Made by a program: the position numbers and the translations under genes. From Virgifigura sp964551315 (GTDB taxonomy: Bacteria > Pseudomonadota > Alphaproteobacteria > Dongiales > Dongiaceae): a DNA stretch of 64,000 nucleotides. Below, piece after piece: positions 50,111 through 57,800 of this stretch (positions within the stretch are counted from its first letter, which is position 1; each line of letters begins with the position of its first letter). The DNA is taken from the NCBI GenBank assembly GCA_964551315.1, contig CAZKCM010000018.1, positions 7,006 through 71,005 on the forward strand, written 5' to 3'. The notes beneath the pieces are model-generated. The model ran no database searches and was not told the DNA's origin. It saw only the letters and a program-made list of their open reading frames with translations.

Positions 50111-51178
50111 TCAGCCCCGCCGCTCGCGCCGGCGAAGCAGCCGGAAGACGAGCGGCGCCGTCACCACGATGATGAAGATGCGCGCGATATGGTGGGTGGC
50201 CACATAGGCCGCGTCGATCCCGAGGGCGAGCCCGATCAGGCTCATCTCCGCCACGCCGCCGGGCGCGAAGGCCAGCAGCACCGCCAGCGCCGGCAACCCC
50301 GCCAGGCCGTGCAGGGCCGCGGCGAAGGCCGCGCTGACCAGGAACAGGATAAGCGTCGCCCCGACGGCGAGCACGAGCGCCCGCGCGATCATGGCGAGGC
50401 GGACGCCCGCGAACCGGGCGCCGATGCTGGCGCCGACGACGAGCTGGGCGGCGGCGATCAGCTCCGTCGGCAACTGCGAGTCCGTCAGGCCGGCCAGGTG
50501 GACGGCGGCGCTGAGCGCCATCGGTCCGACGAGATCGGCCGCCGGCAGGCGCGCCTGCTTCGCGGCGAAGAAGCCCACAACGCCGCACAGGAGCAGGATC
50601 AGCAGGTCCTGCGGCGGGATCGTGGAGACGGCGTCCCCGGCCGGCGGCATGCTGGCCGGCTCGTAGCCGCCGAAGAGCTGGAAGCTGAGGGGCAGGGCGA
50701 GCACGATCAGCAGGACGCGCGCGGTGTGGCCGAGGGCGATGGCGCGCTCGTCGCCGCCCATCGCCGTGCCGACCAGGATCATCGGGGTCAGCCCCCCGGG
50801 CGCCGCCGTGAAGTAGGCGGTGGTCCGGTCGTAGCCGCCGACGCGCTGGTAATAGACCTGGCACAGGACCATGGAGGCGGCGACGTAAAGGAGCAGCGCC
50901 GCGAGGCTGCCCGTCCACAGCGGCAGCCGGTCGAGCAGGTCGGGCGTGAAGGCGCCGCCGAGCATGATGCCGAGCACGGCGATCATCAGGCCGCGCAGCC
51001 GGCGCGGCACGGCGATCGGCAGGCCGCCGATGGCGGCGATCGTGGTGCCCACCATCGCCCCGATCATCCAGGCGAGCGGCAGGGCCAGCGCTTGAAAGAC
51101 GACGCCGCCCCCGGCGCCGACCGCCAGCGTCAGCAGGGTGCGGGGAAGGCGGGTTCCGGCGCGCGCGGGCAAGTCCAT
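50111..51178 (-). CDS. AbrB-family membrane protein
   Basis: A 355-residue integral membrane protein with about ten hydrophobic helices in two homologous halves, each starting with a conserved glycine-rich helix (PLAWMIGAMVGTTIAAIGG and PAADLVGPMALSAAVHLAG). This is the AbrB duplication family (Pfam AbrB, TIGR03082), unrelated to the AbrB transcription factor and sometimes mislabelled ammonia monooxygenase. The C-terminal half keeps FAPGGVAEMSLIGLALGID. Function is unproven; transport or a regulatory role has been suggested. It lies 19 bases after the aspartoacylase-like gene on the same strand. Confidence 0.82.
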   Translation of the reverse strand: MDLPARAGTRLPRTLLTLAVGAGGGVVFQALALPLAWMIGAMVGTTIAAIGGLPIAVPRRLRGLMIAVLGIMLGGAFTPDLLDRLPLWTGSLAALLLYVAASMVLCQVYYQRVGGYDRTTAYFTAAPGGLTPMILVGTAMGGDERAIALGHTARVLLIVLALPLSFQLFGGYEPASMPPAGDAVSTIPPQDLLILLLCGVVGFFAAKQARLPAADLVGPMALSAAVHLAGLTDSQLPTELIAAAQLVVGASIGARFAGVRLAMIARALVLAVGATLILFLVSAAFAAALHGLAGLPALAVLLAFAPGGVAEMSLIGLALGIDAAYVATHHIARIFIIVVTAPLVFRLLRRRERRG

Positions 51179-51197
51179 GAGTCTCCCTCGATCGCTC

Positions 51198-52181
51198 TCA
51201 ATCGACGAAGCGGCCGAACCGCACGGCGGTCTGGCCGCGGAGAACGCGCCGCGACGGCATGACCAGCACGCAGTCGTCGTGGGGCGTGACCACCGGGCGG
51301 CCGCCGTCCTCGGCTACCGGCGTTCCGGCCTTGGCGATCACTTCCAGGCCGCGATAGGGGGCGACGAAGCGGAACCGGTTGGTGCGGACCGTCACCGCCT
51401 TCGTCACCTCGACCACGCGCTGCCGCGCCGGCATCGGCAGCCGCAGATGCGGCGCGGCCGTTGCCGCGTCGATCATCCCAAGATGCAGGAGGAACCGCAG
51501 CGCCGCGTCGATGGCGACATCGGCGCTGCGCCGTTCCCAATGCTGTCCGCATTCCACCAGCAGGGCATTGCGCGGGCTGGCCGGATCGGCGAAGGCGCCA
51601 TAGTCGCGCAGCCGCCGGCCGGCCGCATGGCCGGCGTCGCAGATCACGACGGCCGGAAAGCCGATCGCGCGGGCCAGCCGGCGTCCCTTCTCCAGCGGGC
51701 CGGCGAGCAGCAGCGGCTCCGTCCGGTGCTGCATGGAGTGGATGTCCAGCAGGAAATCGACCGTGTCGACGATCGGCCGCAGCCGCCGGGCGCGGTCGAG
51801 CTCGCGGCTCCTGCGCGGGCCGTCGAGCACCGCCGGCGACCACAGCCGGTTGAAGTCCTCGTCGACGTAGCGCGACCGGGCCGGGGCGCCGGCGTCGAAC
51901 CGGGCGAAGGCGTCGACGTTCGCGAAGGCGAAGGTGAGGCGGCCGGCGATCGGGCCGATGCCGTGGCGCAGGAGGTGGTCGAGGGCGACGGCGCCGCACA
52001 GCTCGTTGCCGTGCACGATCGCCGTCAGCATCGCGTGCGGGCCGGGGCGGCCGCTGTCGAGGCTCGTCACGAACTCGACGCCGGTATTGCCGGCCCGGTA
52101 GGGCTCCAGGTCCGGCGGCCGCAGCTCGACGGGGTCGGGAGGTTCGGCTTCGGCGGTCATGGGCGAGGGGGTGAACCTCAT
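51198..52181 (-). CDS. Succinylglutamate desuccinylase/aspartoacylase-family zinc hydrolase
   Basis: A 327-residue member of the AstE/AspA carboxypeptidase-like family. The zinc site is suggested by TAIVHGNELCGAVALDHLL (His and Glu of HGNE) and by the later His of DFLLDIHSMQHRTEPLL. The C-terminal beta-domain has PYRGLEVIAKAGTPVAEDGG and HDDCVLVMPSRRVLRGQTAV. Enzymes of this family cleave N-acyl bonds of small amino-acid derivatives. The start is uncertain: ATG at 52181 or 52160 (MTAEAEPP). It is followed by the AbrB-type gene after 19 bases, so the pair may be transcribed together. Confidence 0.75.
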   Translation of the reverse strand: MRFTPSPMTAEAEPPDPVELRPPDLEPYRAGNTGVEFVTSLDSGRPGPHAMLTAIVHGNELCGAVALDHLLRHGIGPIAGRLTFAFANVDAFARFDAGAPARSRYVDEDFNRLWSPAVLDGPRRSRELDRARRLRPIVDTVDFLLDIHSMQHRTEPLLLAGPLEKGRRLARAIGFPAVVICDAGHAAGRRLRDYGAFADPASPRNALLVECGQHWERRSADVAIDAALRFLLHLGMIDAATAAPHLRLPMPARQRVVEVTKAVTVRTNRFRFVAPYRGLEVIAKAGTPVAEDGGRPVVTPHDDCVLVMPSRRVLRGQTAVRFGRFVD

Positions 52182-52247
52182 GCGGATGCAAACCGACCTG
52201 CAGCGGCTTTCGGATGTGTTTGGAGGTCCTTATGTCCGGTCACGCCC

Positions 52248-52320
52248 GGACTTGATCCGGGCATCCGGGCGACGGCGCCGCGGTTTCCCGGATTGCCGGG
52301 TCGACCCTTGGATCAAGTCC
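52248..52320. repeat. Palindromic intergenic element with GGACTTGATCC / GGATCAAGTCC arms
   Basis: The perfect 11-bp arms (52248-52258 and 52310-52320) are 51 bases apart. The interval is itself rich in short complementary blocks (CCGGGC, GGGTCGACCC), so the whole 73 bases can form an elaborate hairpin. Elements with CCGGACTTGATCCGGG arms recur between genes in several alphaproteobacteria, so this is likely a copy of a dispersed REP-like family. It lies between the genes starting at 52181 (-) and ending at 52380 (-). Confidence 0.65.
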
Positions 52321-52379
52321 GAGGGCAGGCCCGGCAACGGCACGAAAGGGCGACGCTCCAAACCCGTCGGAAAGCGCAT

Positions 52380-53027
52380 TCAACGCTCAATCTCTTCATC
52401 GCGCAGTAGCCCCAGCGCCGCCAGGTCCAGGCGCAGCGCCTCGGGCGAGCGGAACCGCAGCGCCGGCATGCCGAGTTCCGCGGCAGCCGTGACGTTGCGT
52501 TCGGAATCGTCGATGAACAGCGTCTCGGCCGGGTTCAGGCCGTGACGGTCGAAGAGGTGCCGGAAGATTTGCGGGTCCGGCTTCTTCAGGCCGATCTCGC
52601 CGGACACGACGATGTCCTCGAACCAGGTGAGGAAATCGAAGCGGCGGCGGGCGATCGGAAACTTCTCCGCCGACCAGTTGGTGAGCGCGTAGAGCGGCAC
52701 TCCGCGGTCCCTCAGGGCTGCGAGGACCGCCACCGTGCCCTCGATCGGGCCGGCCAGCATCTCCTCCCATCGCTCGTCATAGGCCCGGATCAGCGCGGCA
52801 TGTTCGGGGTGCCGGGCGACGAGCAGGGCGACGGCGTCGGCGAAGGGGCGGCCGCCGTCCTGCTCCTCGTTCCAGGCCTGGGTACAGATCTCCGAAAGGA
52901 AGGCCTCCATCGCCGCGTCGTCGCCGTCGAACAGCTTCCGATAGAGGTGGCGCGGGTTCCAGTCGATCAGCACGCCGCCGAGATCGAAGACGATCGCGCG
53001 GACGCGCGCGTCCGGACGCCGAGTCAT
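52380..53027 (-). CDS. HAD-superfamily hydrolase (haloacid dehalogenase-like)
   Basis: A 215-residue HAD phosphatase-like protein. Motif I is IVFDLGGVLIDWNPRHLYR with the nucleophile Asp in the form DLGGVL, so a canonical second Asp is missing as in the YihX/2-haloacid-dehalogenase type. Motif II is LYALTNWSAE, motif III Lys in GLKKPDPQIF, and motif IV LFIDDSERNVTAAAELG. It starts 11 bases downstream of argE on the same strand. The start at 53027 is the only one that gives a normal HAD N-terminus; the frame is open far upstream but there lies inside argE. The substrate is unknown, perhaps a sugar phosphate. Confidence 0.87.
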   Translation of the reverse strand: MTRRPDARVRAIVFDLGGVLIDWNPRHLYRKLFDGDDAAMEAFLSEICTQAWNEEQDGGRPFADAVALLVARHPEHAALIRAYDERWEEMLAGPIEGTVAVLAALRDRGVPLYALTNWSAEKFPIARRRFDFLTWFEDIVVSGEIGLKKPDPQIFRHLFDRHGLNPAETLFIDDSERNVTAAAELGMPALRFRSPEALRLDLAALGLLRDEEIER

Positions 53028-53038
53028 GCCGGTCTCGC

Positions 53039-54205
53039 TCAGGCGGGGACGCAGACGCGGTCCATCAGCCGGCGCAGGAAGCGCTCGCACAGCGCCACCT
53101 GCTCGAGGCTCACGAACTCGTCCGGCTTGTGCGCCTGGTCGATGCTGCCGGGGCCGCAGATGATCGCCGGGATGCCGATGCTCTGGAACAGCCCCGCCTC
53201 GGTCCCGAACGCGACCTTGCCCGTGGCATTGCTGCCCGACAGCGCCTTGGCGAGGCCGACGATCTCGGCGTCGGTCGGGGTGTCGAGCCCGGGAAAGGCG
53301 GAGATCTCCTCCCAGCTGAACCCGGTCTCCGGCGCCACCGCCCGCATCGCCGGCTCCAGCTCCCGCTCGGCGAAGCGCCGGACCTCGTCGAACAGGGCTT
53401 CCGGGTCGTCGCCCGGCAGGTAGCGGAACTCGAAGTCGAAGGAGCAGTCCTTGGGAACGATGTTGAGCGCGGTGCCCCCCTGCACGACGCCGGTGTGCAC
53501 CGTGGTGTGGGGGATGTCGTAGTCCGGGTCGGAAGCGCCCTCGGCGGCGATGCGCTGCGCCATCCGCCGCAGATAGGCGATCACCTCGGCCGCGTACTCG
53601 ATGGCGTTGACGCCGCGCGGCGCCAGCGAGGAGTGGCATTCGAAGCCGCGCACGCGGCAGCGCACGCTTTTCTTCCCCTTGTGGGCCACGACGACCTTCA
53701 TCTCGGTCGGTTCGCCGACGATGCAGGCGGCGGGCCTGATCGGCATGTCGCGCAGCACCTCGAGCAGCCGCCGCACGCCGACGCAGCCGACCTCCTCGTC
53801 GTAGGAGAAGACCAGATGGATCGGCGTCTTGAGGCCGCGCTCGAGGAACTCCGGCGCCATCGCCAGCGCGACGGCGAGGAAGCTCTTCATGTCGGCCGTG
53901 CCGCGGCCGTAAAGCCGGCCGTCCCGCTCGGCGACCCGCCAGGGATCGGTCTGCCAGTCCTGTCCGTCCACGGGAACCACGTCGGTGTGGCCCGACAGCG
54001 CGATTCCCGGCCGGTCGTCGGGCCCCAGGGTCGCGTAAAGGTTGGCCTTCCCGCCCCCCTCGTCATAGACGAGCCGGGACTCGATCCCGAGCCCCGCGAG
54101 GTAGTCGCGGACGAACTCGACCAGCGCGAGGTTGGAGTTGCGGCTGGTGGTGTCGAACGCGACCAGCCGACGGATCATGTCGAGGCTTGTGATGGACTGC
54201 GGCAC
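53039..54205 (-). CDS. argE: Acetylornithine deacetylase-type M20 peptidase
   Basis: A 388-residue M20 metallohydrolase close to ArgE, which removes the acetyl group from N-acetylornithine in arginine synthesis. Zinc ligands are seen in GIALSGHTDVVPVDGQ, RLYGRGTADMKSFLAV (Asp), VFSYDEEVGC (Glu pair) and ACIVGEPTEMKVVVAHKGKK; the dimerisation-domain His lies in FECHSSLAPRGVNAIEYA. The late His is in GSIDQAHKPDEFV. Members of the same family hydrolyse other N-acyl amino acids, so specificity is inferred from length and motifs. It is the first gene of a pair with the HAD hydrolase. Confidence 0.88.
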   Translation of the reverse strand: MPQSITSLDMIRRLVAFDTTSRNSNLALVEFVRDYLAGLGIESRLVYDEGGGKANLYATLGPDDRPGIALSGHTDVVPVDGQDWQTDPWRVAERDGRLYGRGTADMKSFLAVALAMAPEFLERGLKTPIHLVFSYDEEVGCVGVRRLLEVLRDMPIRPAACIVGEPTEMKVVVAHKGKKSVRCRVRGFECHSSLAPRGVNAIEYAAEVIAYLRRMAQRIAAEGASDPDYDIPHTTVHTGVVQGGTALNIVPKDCSFDFEFRYLPGDDPEALFDEVRRFAERELEPAMRAVAPETGFSWEEISAFPGLDTPTDAEIVGLAKALSGSNATGKVAFGTEAGLFQSIGIPAIICGPGSIDQAHKPDEFVSLEQVALCERFLRRLMDRVCVPA

Positions 54206-54297
54206 GAACGTCTTCCGATCCTTGTCGTTTTGAGGCTTATTTCTTGAGGATAGTACTATGGCCGAGCGCGGAGGGTCGCGCTAGGCCCTTGGTCCGT

Positions 54298-55227
54298 ATG
54301 GCAACCATGCGCGCAGCTCAAGGAGGGATAAACAAGACCTTGCGGCGTTTCACCATTCCGGAGGTTCTGGTCCGTTACGATCCGCCCGAGACGTGCCCGG
54401 CGGCCCCGGTGGTCTTCGATTCGCCGCACAGCGGCACCGTCTACCCGGCCGATTTCGGCTACGCCGCGCCGTTCGAAATCCTGCGCAGGGCCGAGGACGC
54501 GTTCGTCGACGAGCTCTTCGCCGACGCGCCGCATCACGGCGCGTCGCTGCTCGCCGCGCTCTTCCCGCGCAGCTACATCGACCCCAACCGGCACGAATCA
54601 GAGGTCGATCTGACCCTGTTCGCGGAGCCGTGGCCCCATCCGGTGATGCCGAGCGAGCGCGCCGAGCGCGGGCTGGGGCTCATCCGGCGCCTGGTGCGGC
54701 CCGACACGCCGGTCTACGACCGGCGGCTGACCGTCGCCGAGGTCGAATCGCGCATCGCCCGCTTTCATCGCCCTTACCATGCCGAGCTCAAGGCCATGCT
54801 CGATCGCGCCCACGGCACCTTCGGCGCGGTGTGGCACGTCAACTGCCATTCGATGAAGGCGCTTGGCCGCGGGCCGATTCCGCGCCGGCACCAGCCCCGC
54901 AAGGACTTCGTGCTCAGCGACCGCGACGGCACGACCTGCAGCGCGGACTTCACCGAGATGGTCCGCCGGACGCTGGTCGATCTCGGCTACAGCGTCGCCG
55001 TCAACCACCCCTTCAAGGGGGCGGAGCTGGTGGCCCGCAACGGTGATCCCGCAGGCAACCGCCACAGCCTCCAGATCGAGGTGAACCGCGGCCTCTACAT
55101 GGACGAGCGGCGCGTCGAGAAGACGCCCGGCTTCGACGCTCTCAAGGCCGACATCAACCGGCTCATCGCCGCCATCGCCGACTACGCCAGAAGCGAGGCG
55201 GCAAACGGCGCGTGCTCGGGCAGATAG
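54298..55227 (+). CDS. N-formylglutamate amidohydrolase family protein
   Basis: A protein of about 309 residues of the HutG/N-formylglutamate amidohydrolase family, which releases formate in histidine degradation or acts on related N-formyl or N-acyl amino acids. The zinc site is shown by VVFDSPHSGTVYPADF and later VWHVNCHSMKALGRGP. FVDELFADAPHHGASLLAA, then SYIDPNRHESEVDLTLF and SLQIEVNRGLYMDE complete the family pattern. The start is unsure: ATG at 54298 or 54307, or the TTG at 54340 behind a good AGGAGG (13 bases). No hut operon genes are adjacent. It is divergent from argE and convergent with nadK. Confidence 0.83.
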   Translation: MATMRAAQGGINKTLRRFTIPEVLVRYDPPETCPAAPVVFDSPHSGTVYPADFGYAAPFEILRRAEDAFVDELFADAPHHGASLLAALFPRSYIDPNRHESEVDLTLFAEPWPHPVMPSERAERGLGLIRRLVRPDTPVYDRRLTVAEVESRIARFHRPYHAELKAMLDRAHGTFGAVWHVNCHSMKALGRGPIPRRHQPRKDFVLSDRDGTTCSADFTEMVRRTLVDLGYSVAVNHPFKGAELVARNGDPAGNRHSLQIEVNRGLYMDERRVEKTPGFDALKADINRLIAAIADYARSEAANGACSGR

Positions 55228-55405
55228 GATTGCCTGACGCCGCGCCCTGTGATTTCTGCCGGGCATCGGCCTGATCCCGGGGACTTCAGCGCCCTCACGC
55301 AACAACGGCCCTCGCGCGACAACAAGGAAGAAGCCGCCGGTGGGTCCGCATTCATCGAGCTCGGCCCCCCTCGGCATTGCCGTGAACGTCGTCCGGAATG
55401 CCGCG

Positions 55406-56173
55406 TCACGCCTGGAACTGCTCCATCAGGATGCGTTCCTCGAGGTTGTGCTGCGGATCGAACAGCAGGTTCAGGGTCACGCCGCGCTCTTCGCGCACCT
55501 GCACCTCGGCGACGTCGCGCACCTCCGTGTAGTCGGCGACGGCGCTGACCGGGCGCTTTGCGGCTTCGTGAATCTCGAAGGTGATCTCCGCGTCGTGCGG
55601 CAGCAGGGCGCCGCGCCAGCGCCGCGGCCGGAACGGGCTGATCGGGGTGAGCGCCAGGACGCCGGAGCCGATCGGCAGGACCGGTCCGTGCGCCGACAGG
55701 TTGTAGGCGGAGCTGCCGGCGGGCGTGGCCACCAGCACCCCGTCGCAGATCAGCTCCGGCAGCCGGACGACGCCGTCGATGCGGATTCCGATCTTCGCCG
55801 CCTGGCGCGTCTCGCGCAGCAGCGAAACCTCGTTGATGGCGATGGCGCGGACTTCCTCGCCACCGACGGTCCGCGCGGTCATCGCCAGGGGATGCAGCTG
55901 CGCGCATTGCGCGGCGGCGAGCCGCTCCGGCAGGTTCTCCTCCTCGTACTGGTTCATCAGGAAACCGACGGTGCCGCAGTTCATGCCATAGATCGGCACA
56001 CCGCGTTCGATGTAGCGGTGCAGCGTCTCAAGCATGAAGCCGTCGCCGCCGAGCGCGACAATCACGTCGGCCGCCTCGGGCTCGGTGGACGGGTAGCGCG
56101 CCTTGAGGCGCTTCAGCGCGGCCTGCGCTTCCTCGGTGTCGGCGGCGACGAAGGCGATGTTCTTGAAAGCCAC
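55406..56173 (-). CDS. nadK: NAD kinase
   Basis: A 255-residue NAD kinase that phosphorylates NAD to NADP. The phosphate-binding GGDG motif is in DVIVALGGDGFMLETLHRY. It is followed by IYGMNCGTVGFLMN, a family signature, by INEVSLLRE, and by DGVLVATPAGSSAYNLSAHGP, the dinucleotide-binding loop. LTPISPFRPRRW and the C-terminal beta region are as in other alphaproteobacterial enzymes, which are shorter than the human form. The gene is monocistronic here, with about 180 bases of non-coding sequence on each side. Confidence 0.95.
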   Translation of the reverse strand: MAFKNIAFVAADTEEAQAALKRLKARYPSTEPEAADVIVALGGDGFMLETLHRYIERGVPIYGMNCGTVGFLMNQYEEENLPERLAAAQCAQLHPLAMTARTVGGEEVRAIAINEVSLLRETRQAAKIGIRIDGVVRLPELICDGVLVATPAGSSAYNLSAHGPVLPIGSGVLALTPISPFRPRRWRGALLPHDAEITFEIHEAAKRPVSAVADYTEVRDVAEVQVREERGVTLNLLFDPQHNLEERILMEQFQA

Positions 56174-56373
56174 CCTGTTCCGCTCCCCTGGTTGTGGTCC
56201 GGGCCGATCCGCCGGCGGGTCGCGCGACTTGCAAGCGCACCTCCGGGTGGGGAGTCCGCGCCGCCCGTTTCTTGAAACCCCAGGCGGGCGGGTTCGTCAA
56301 GGCCTTCGCGGCAAACGGCGCGGGAAGGGGGGCCGCGGTCGACGCGGATGCGCGCCGACCGGGCGGCCCTGCG

Positions 56374-56856
56374 TCAGTGTCGTCGCCGGCTCAGAAGCCG
56401 GTCGGCCTGCCGTTTCTGGTCGTCCGTCATCGCGGCGTACAGGGGATCGAACGCCGTTCGGATGCTCTGGATCGTCTCCGCGCCCGTCTCGGCGAACCGC
56501 TGCCACCGCTCGAGGCGATCGACGGCGCTGATCGGTCCCTCGTCCCGGGCGGCCCGGCGCTCCTCGCGGAGCTGCTGGAAGCGGGCGGCGCCATCGCGCA
56601 GCGCTTCGGCGAAGGCGTTCCATTGCGGCTCCTGCTCTTCGGTGATCGCAAGCTCCGCCTTCAGGAAGGCGATCCAGCCTTCGGTGTGTCGGCCGAAGAA
56701 GGGACCGTGCCAGCCCATGCCGCGCCCCCCCTCGCTCATCCAGCCATGCGCGCGATGGACCATCCGGCCCTCGGCCCGGTCGCCAAGGGCGGGGGTCGCG
56801 GCGAGCCCAACGGCGAAGATGGCGGCCAGCGCCGCCGCTCCATAGATCGGTCTCAT
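56374..56856 (-). CDS. Spy/CpxP-like LTXXQ periplasmic protein
   Basis: A 160-residue periplasmic protein. A signal peptide (MRPIYGAAALAAIFAVGLAA, cleavage near TPALG) precedes a helical, charged domain with two LTxxQ-type motifs: LAITEEQEPQWNAFAE and YAAMTDDQKRQADRLL. This is the Spy/CpxP fold, which serves as a periplasmic chaperone and as an inhibitor of a partner sensor kinase in E. coli. It is divergent, across 188 bases, from a response regulator-kinase pair, the same arrangement as cpxP-cpxRA. The start at 56856 has GAGGGA about 8 bases upstream. Feedback on the neighbouring kinase is inferred. Confidence 0.82.
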   Translation of the reverse strand: MRPIYGAAALAAIFAVGLAATPALGDRAEGRMVHRAHGWMSEGGRGMGWHGPFFGRHTEGWIAFLKAELAITEEQEPQWNAFAEALRDGAARFQQLREERRAARDEGPISAVDRLERWQRFAETGAETIQSIRTAFDPLYAAMTDDQKRQADRLLSRRRH

Positions 56857-56947
56857 GCTGTGTTCCCTCGGTTGCTTTCGGGACTGTTCCCATAGGGAGC
56901 GATACAGGAGGGTCGTTGCGCGGCGACGTGCCGCGCGTTTCGCGCTT

Positions 56948-57011
56948 GTTTCACGGGGCCGGGATTCTGTAACGAACCATTGCAGAGGGCGCCGGTGAAA
57001 CATTTCGTTGC
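56948..57011. promoter_or_regulatory. Interlocked inverted repeats between the Spy-like and response-regulator genes
   Basis: GTTTCAC (56948-56954) pairs with GTGAAAC (56995-57001), and GTAACGAA (56969-56976) pairs with TTCGTTGC (57004-57011) with one mismatch. The two dyads are interlocked, not nested. They lie in the divergent promoter region, where the regulator encoded next door would be expected to bind. Confidence 0.4.
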
Positions 57012-57044
57012 AAGAATCTCGCAAGCAGGTGCACGGCCGCGGCT

Positions 57045-57800
57045 ATGATCCGGACCATGGAGCCTGGACCCCGAATCCTGATCGTCGACGACGACCGGGA
57101 GATCCGCGATCTGCTCGCCCGCTTCCTGTCGCGGCACGGCTACCGCGTCGCCACGGCGGCCGACGGCCGGGCGATGCAGCAGGTGCTGCGCGACGGCCGC
57201 GTCGACCTGATCGTCCTCGACCTGATGCTGCCCGGGGAGGACGGGCTCGTCCTGTGCCGGCGTCTGCGCGCGGATTCGGACGTTCCGATCATCATGCTGA
57301 CGGCGATGGGAGAGGACATCGACCGCATCGTCGGGCTCGAGGTCGGCGCCGACGACTACCTGCCGAAGCCGTTCAACCCGCGCGAGCTGCTCGCGCGCAT
57401 CCGCGCGGTGCTGCGCCGTTTCGAGGCGGCGGCGCGCGTTCCCCTGCCGCCGGAGGAGGGCGCCTTGCTGTTCTCGGGCTGGCGGCTCGACCCGGCGGCG
57501 CGGCGGCTCACGGATCCGGAGGGGCGGGACGTCGCCCTTACGGCGGCGGAGTTCAATCTGCTCCTGGCCTTCGCCCAGCGCCCGAACCGGGTCCTGACAC
57601 GGGACCAGCTCCTCGACCTGTCGCGCGGGCGTGACGCGGCGCCCTTCGACCGCAGCGTCGATGTGCAGATCAGCCGGCTGCGCCGGAAGATCGAGCAGGA
57701 CCCGGCCAGGCCCGAGCTGATCCGGACGGTTCGCGGCGGCGGCTACGCGTTCAGCGCCGTGGTCGAGCGGGAGGCGCCCGATGCGCGGTCTTCCGGATAG
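57045..57800 (+). CDS. OmpR-type response regulator
   Basis: A 251-residue two-domain regulator. The receiver has RILIVDDDREIRDLLARFL, phospho-acceptor Asp in VDLIVLDLMLPGEDG, Thr in IIMLTAMGED and Lys in ADDYLPKPF. The winged-helix domain has LTAAEFNLLLAFAQRPNRVL and recognition helix FDRSVDVQISRLRRKIE. It resembles the OmpR/CpxR group of alphaproteobacteria. The start is at 57045, with a second Met at 57057 also possible. Its last 20 bases overlap the kinase gene, so the two are co-transcribed and probably coupled. The divergent Spy-like gene is the most likely target, by analogy with Cpx. Confidence 0.92.
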   Translation: MIRTMEPGPRILIVDDDREIRDLLARFLSRHGYRVATAADGRAMQQVLRDGRVDLIVLDLMLPGEDGLVLCRRLRADSDVPIIMLTAMGEDIDRIVGLEVGADDYLPKPFNPRELLARIRAVLRRFEAAARVPLPPEEGALLFSGWRLDPAARRLTDPEGRDVALTAAEFNLLLAFAQRPNRVLTRDQLLDLSRGRDAAPFDRSVDVQISRLRRKIEQDPARPELIRTVRGGGYAFSAVVEREAPDARSSG

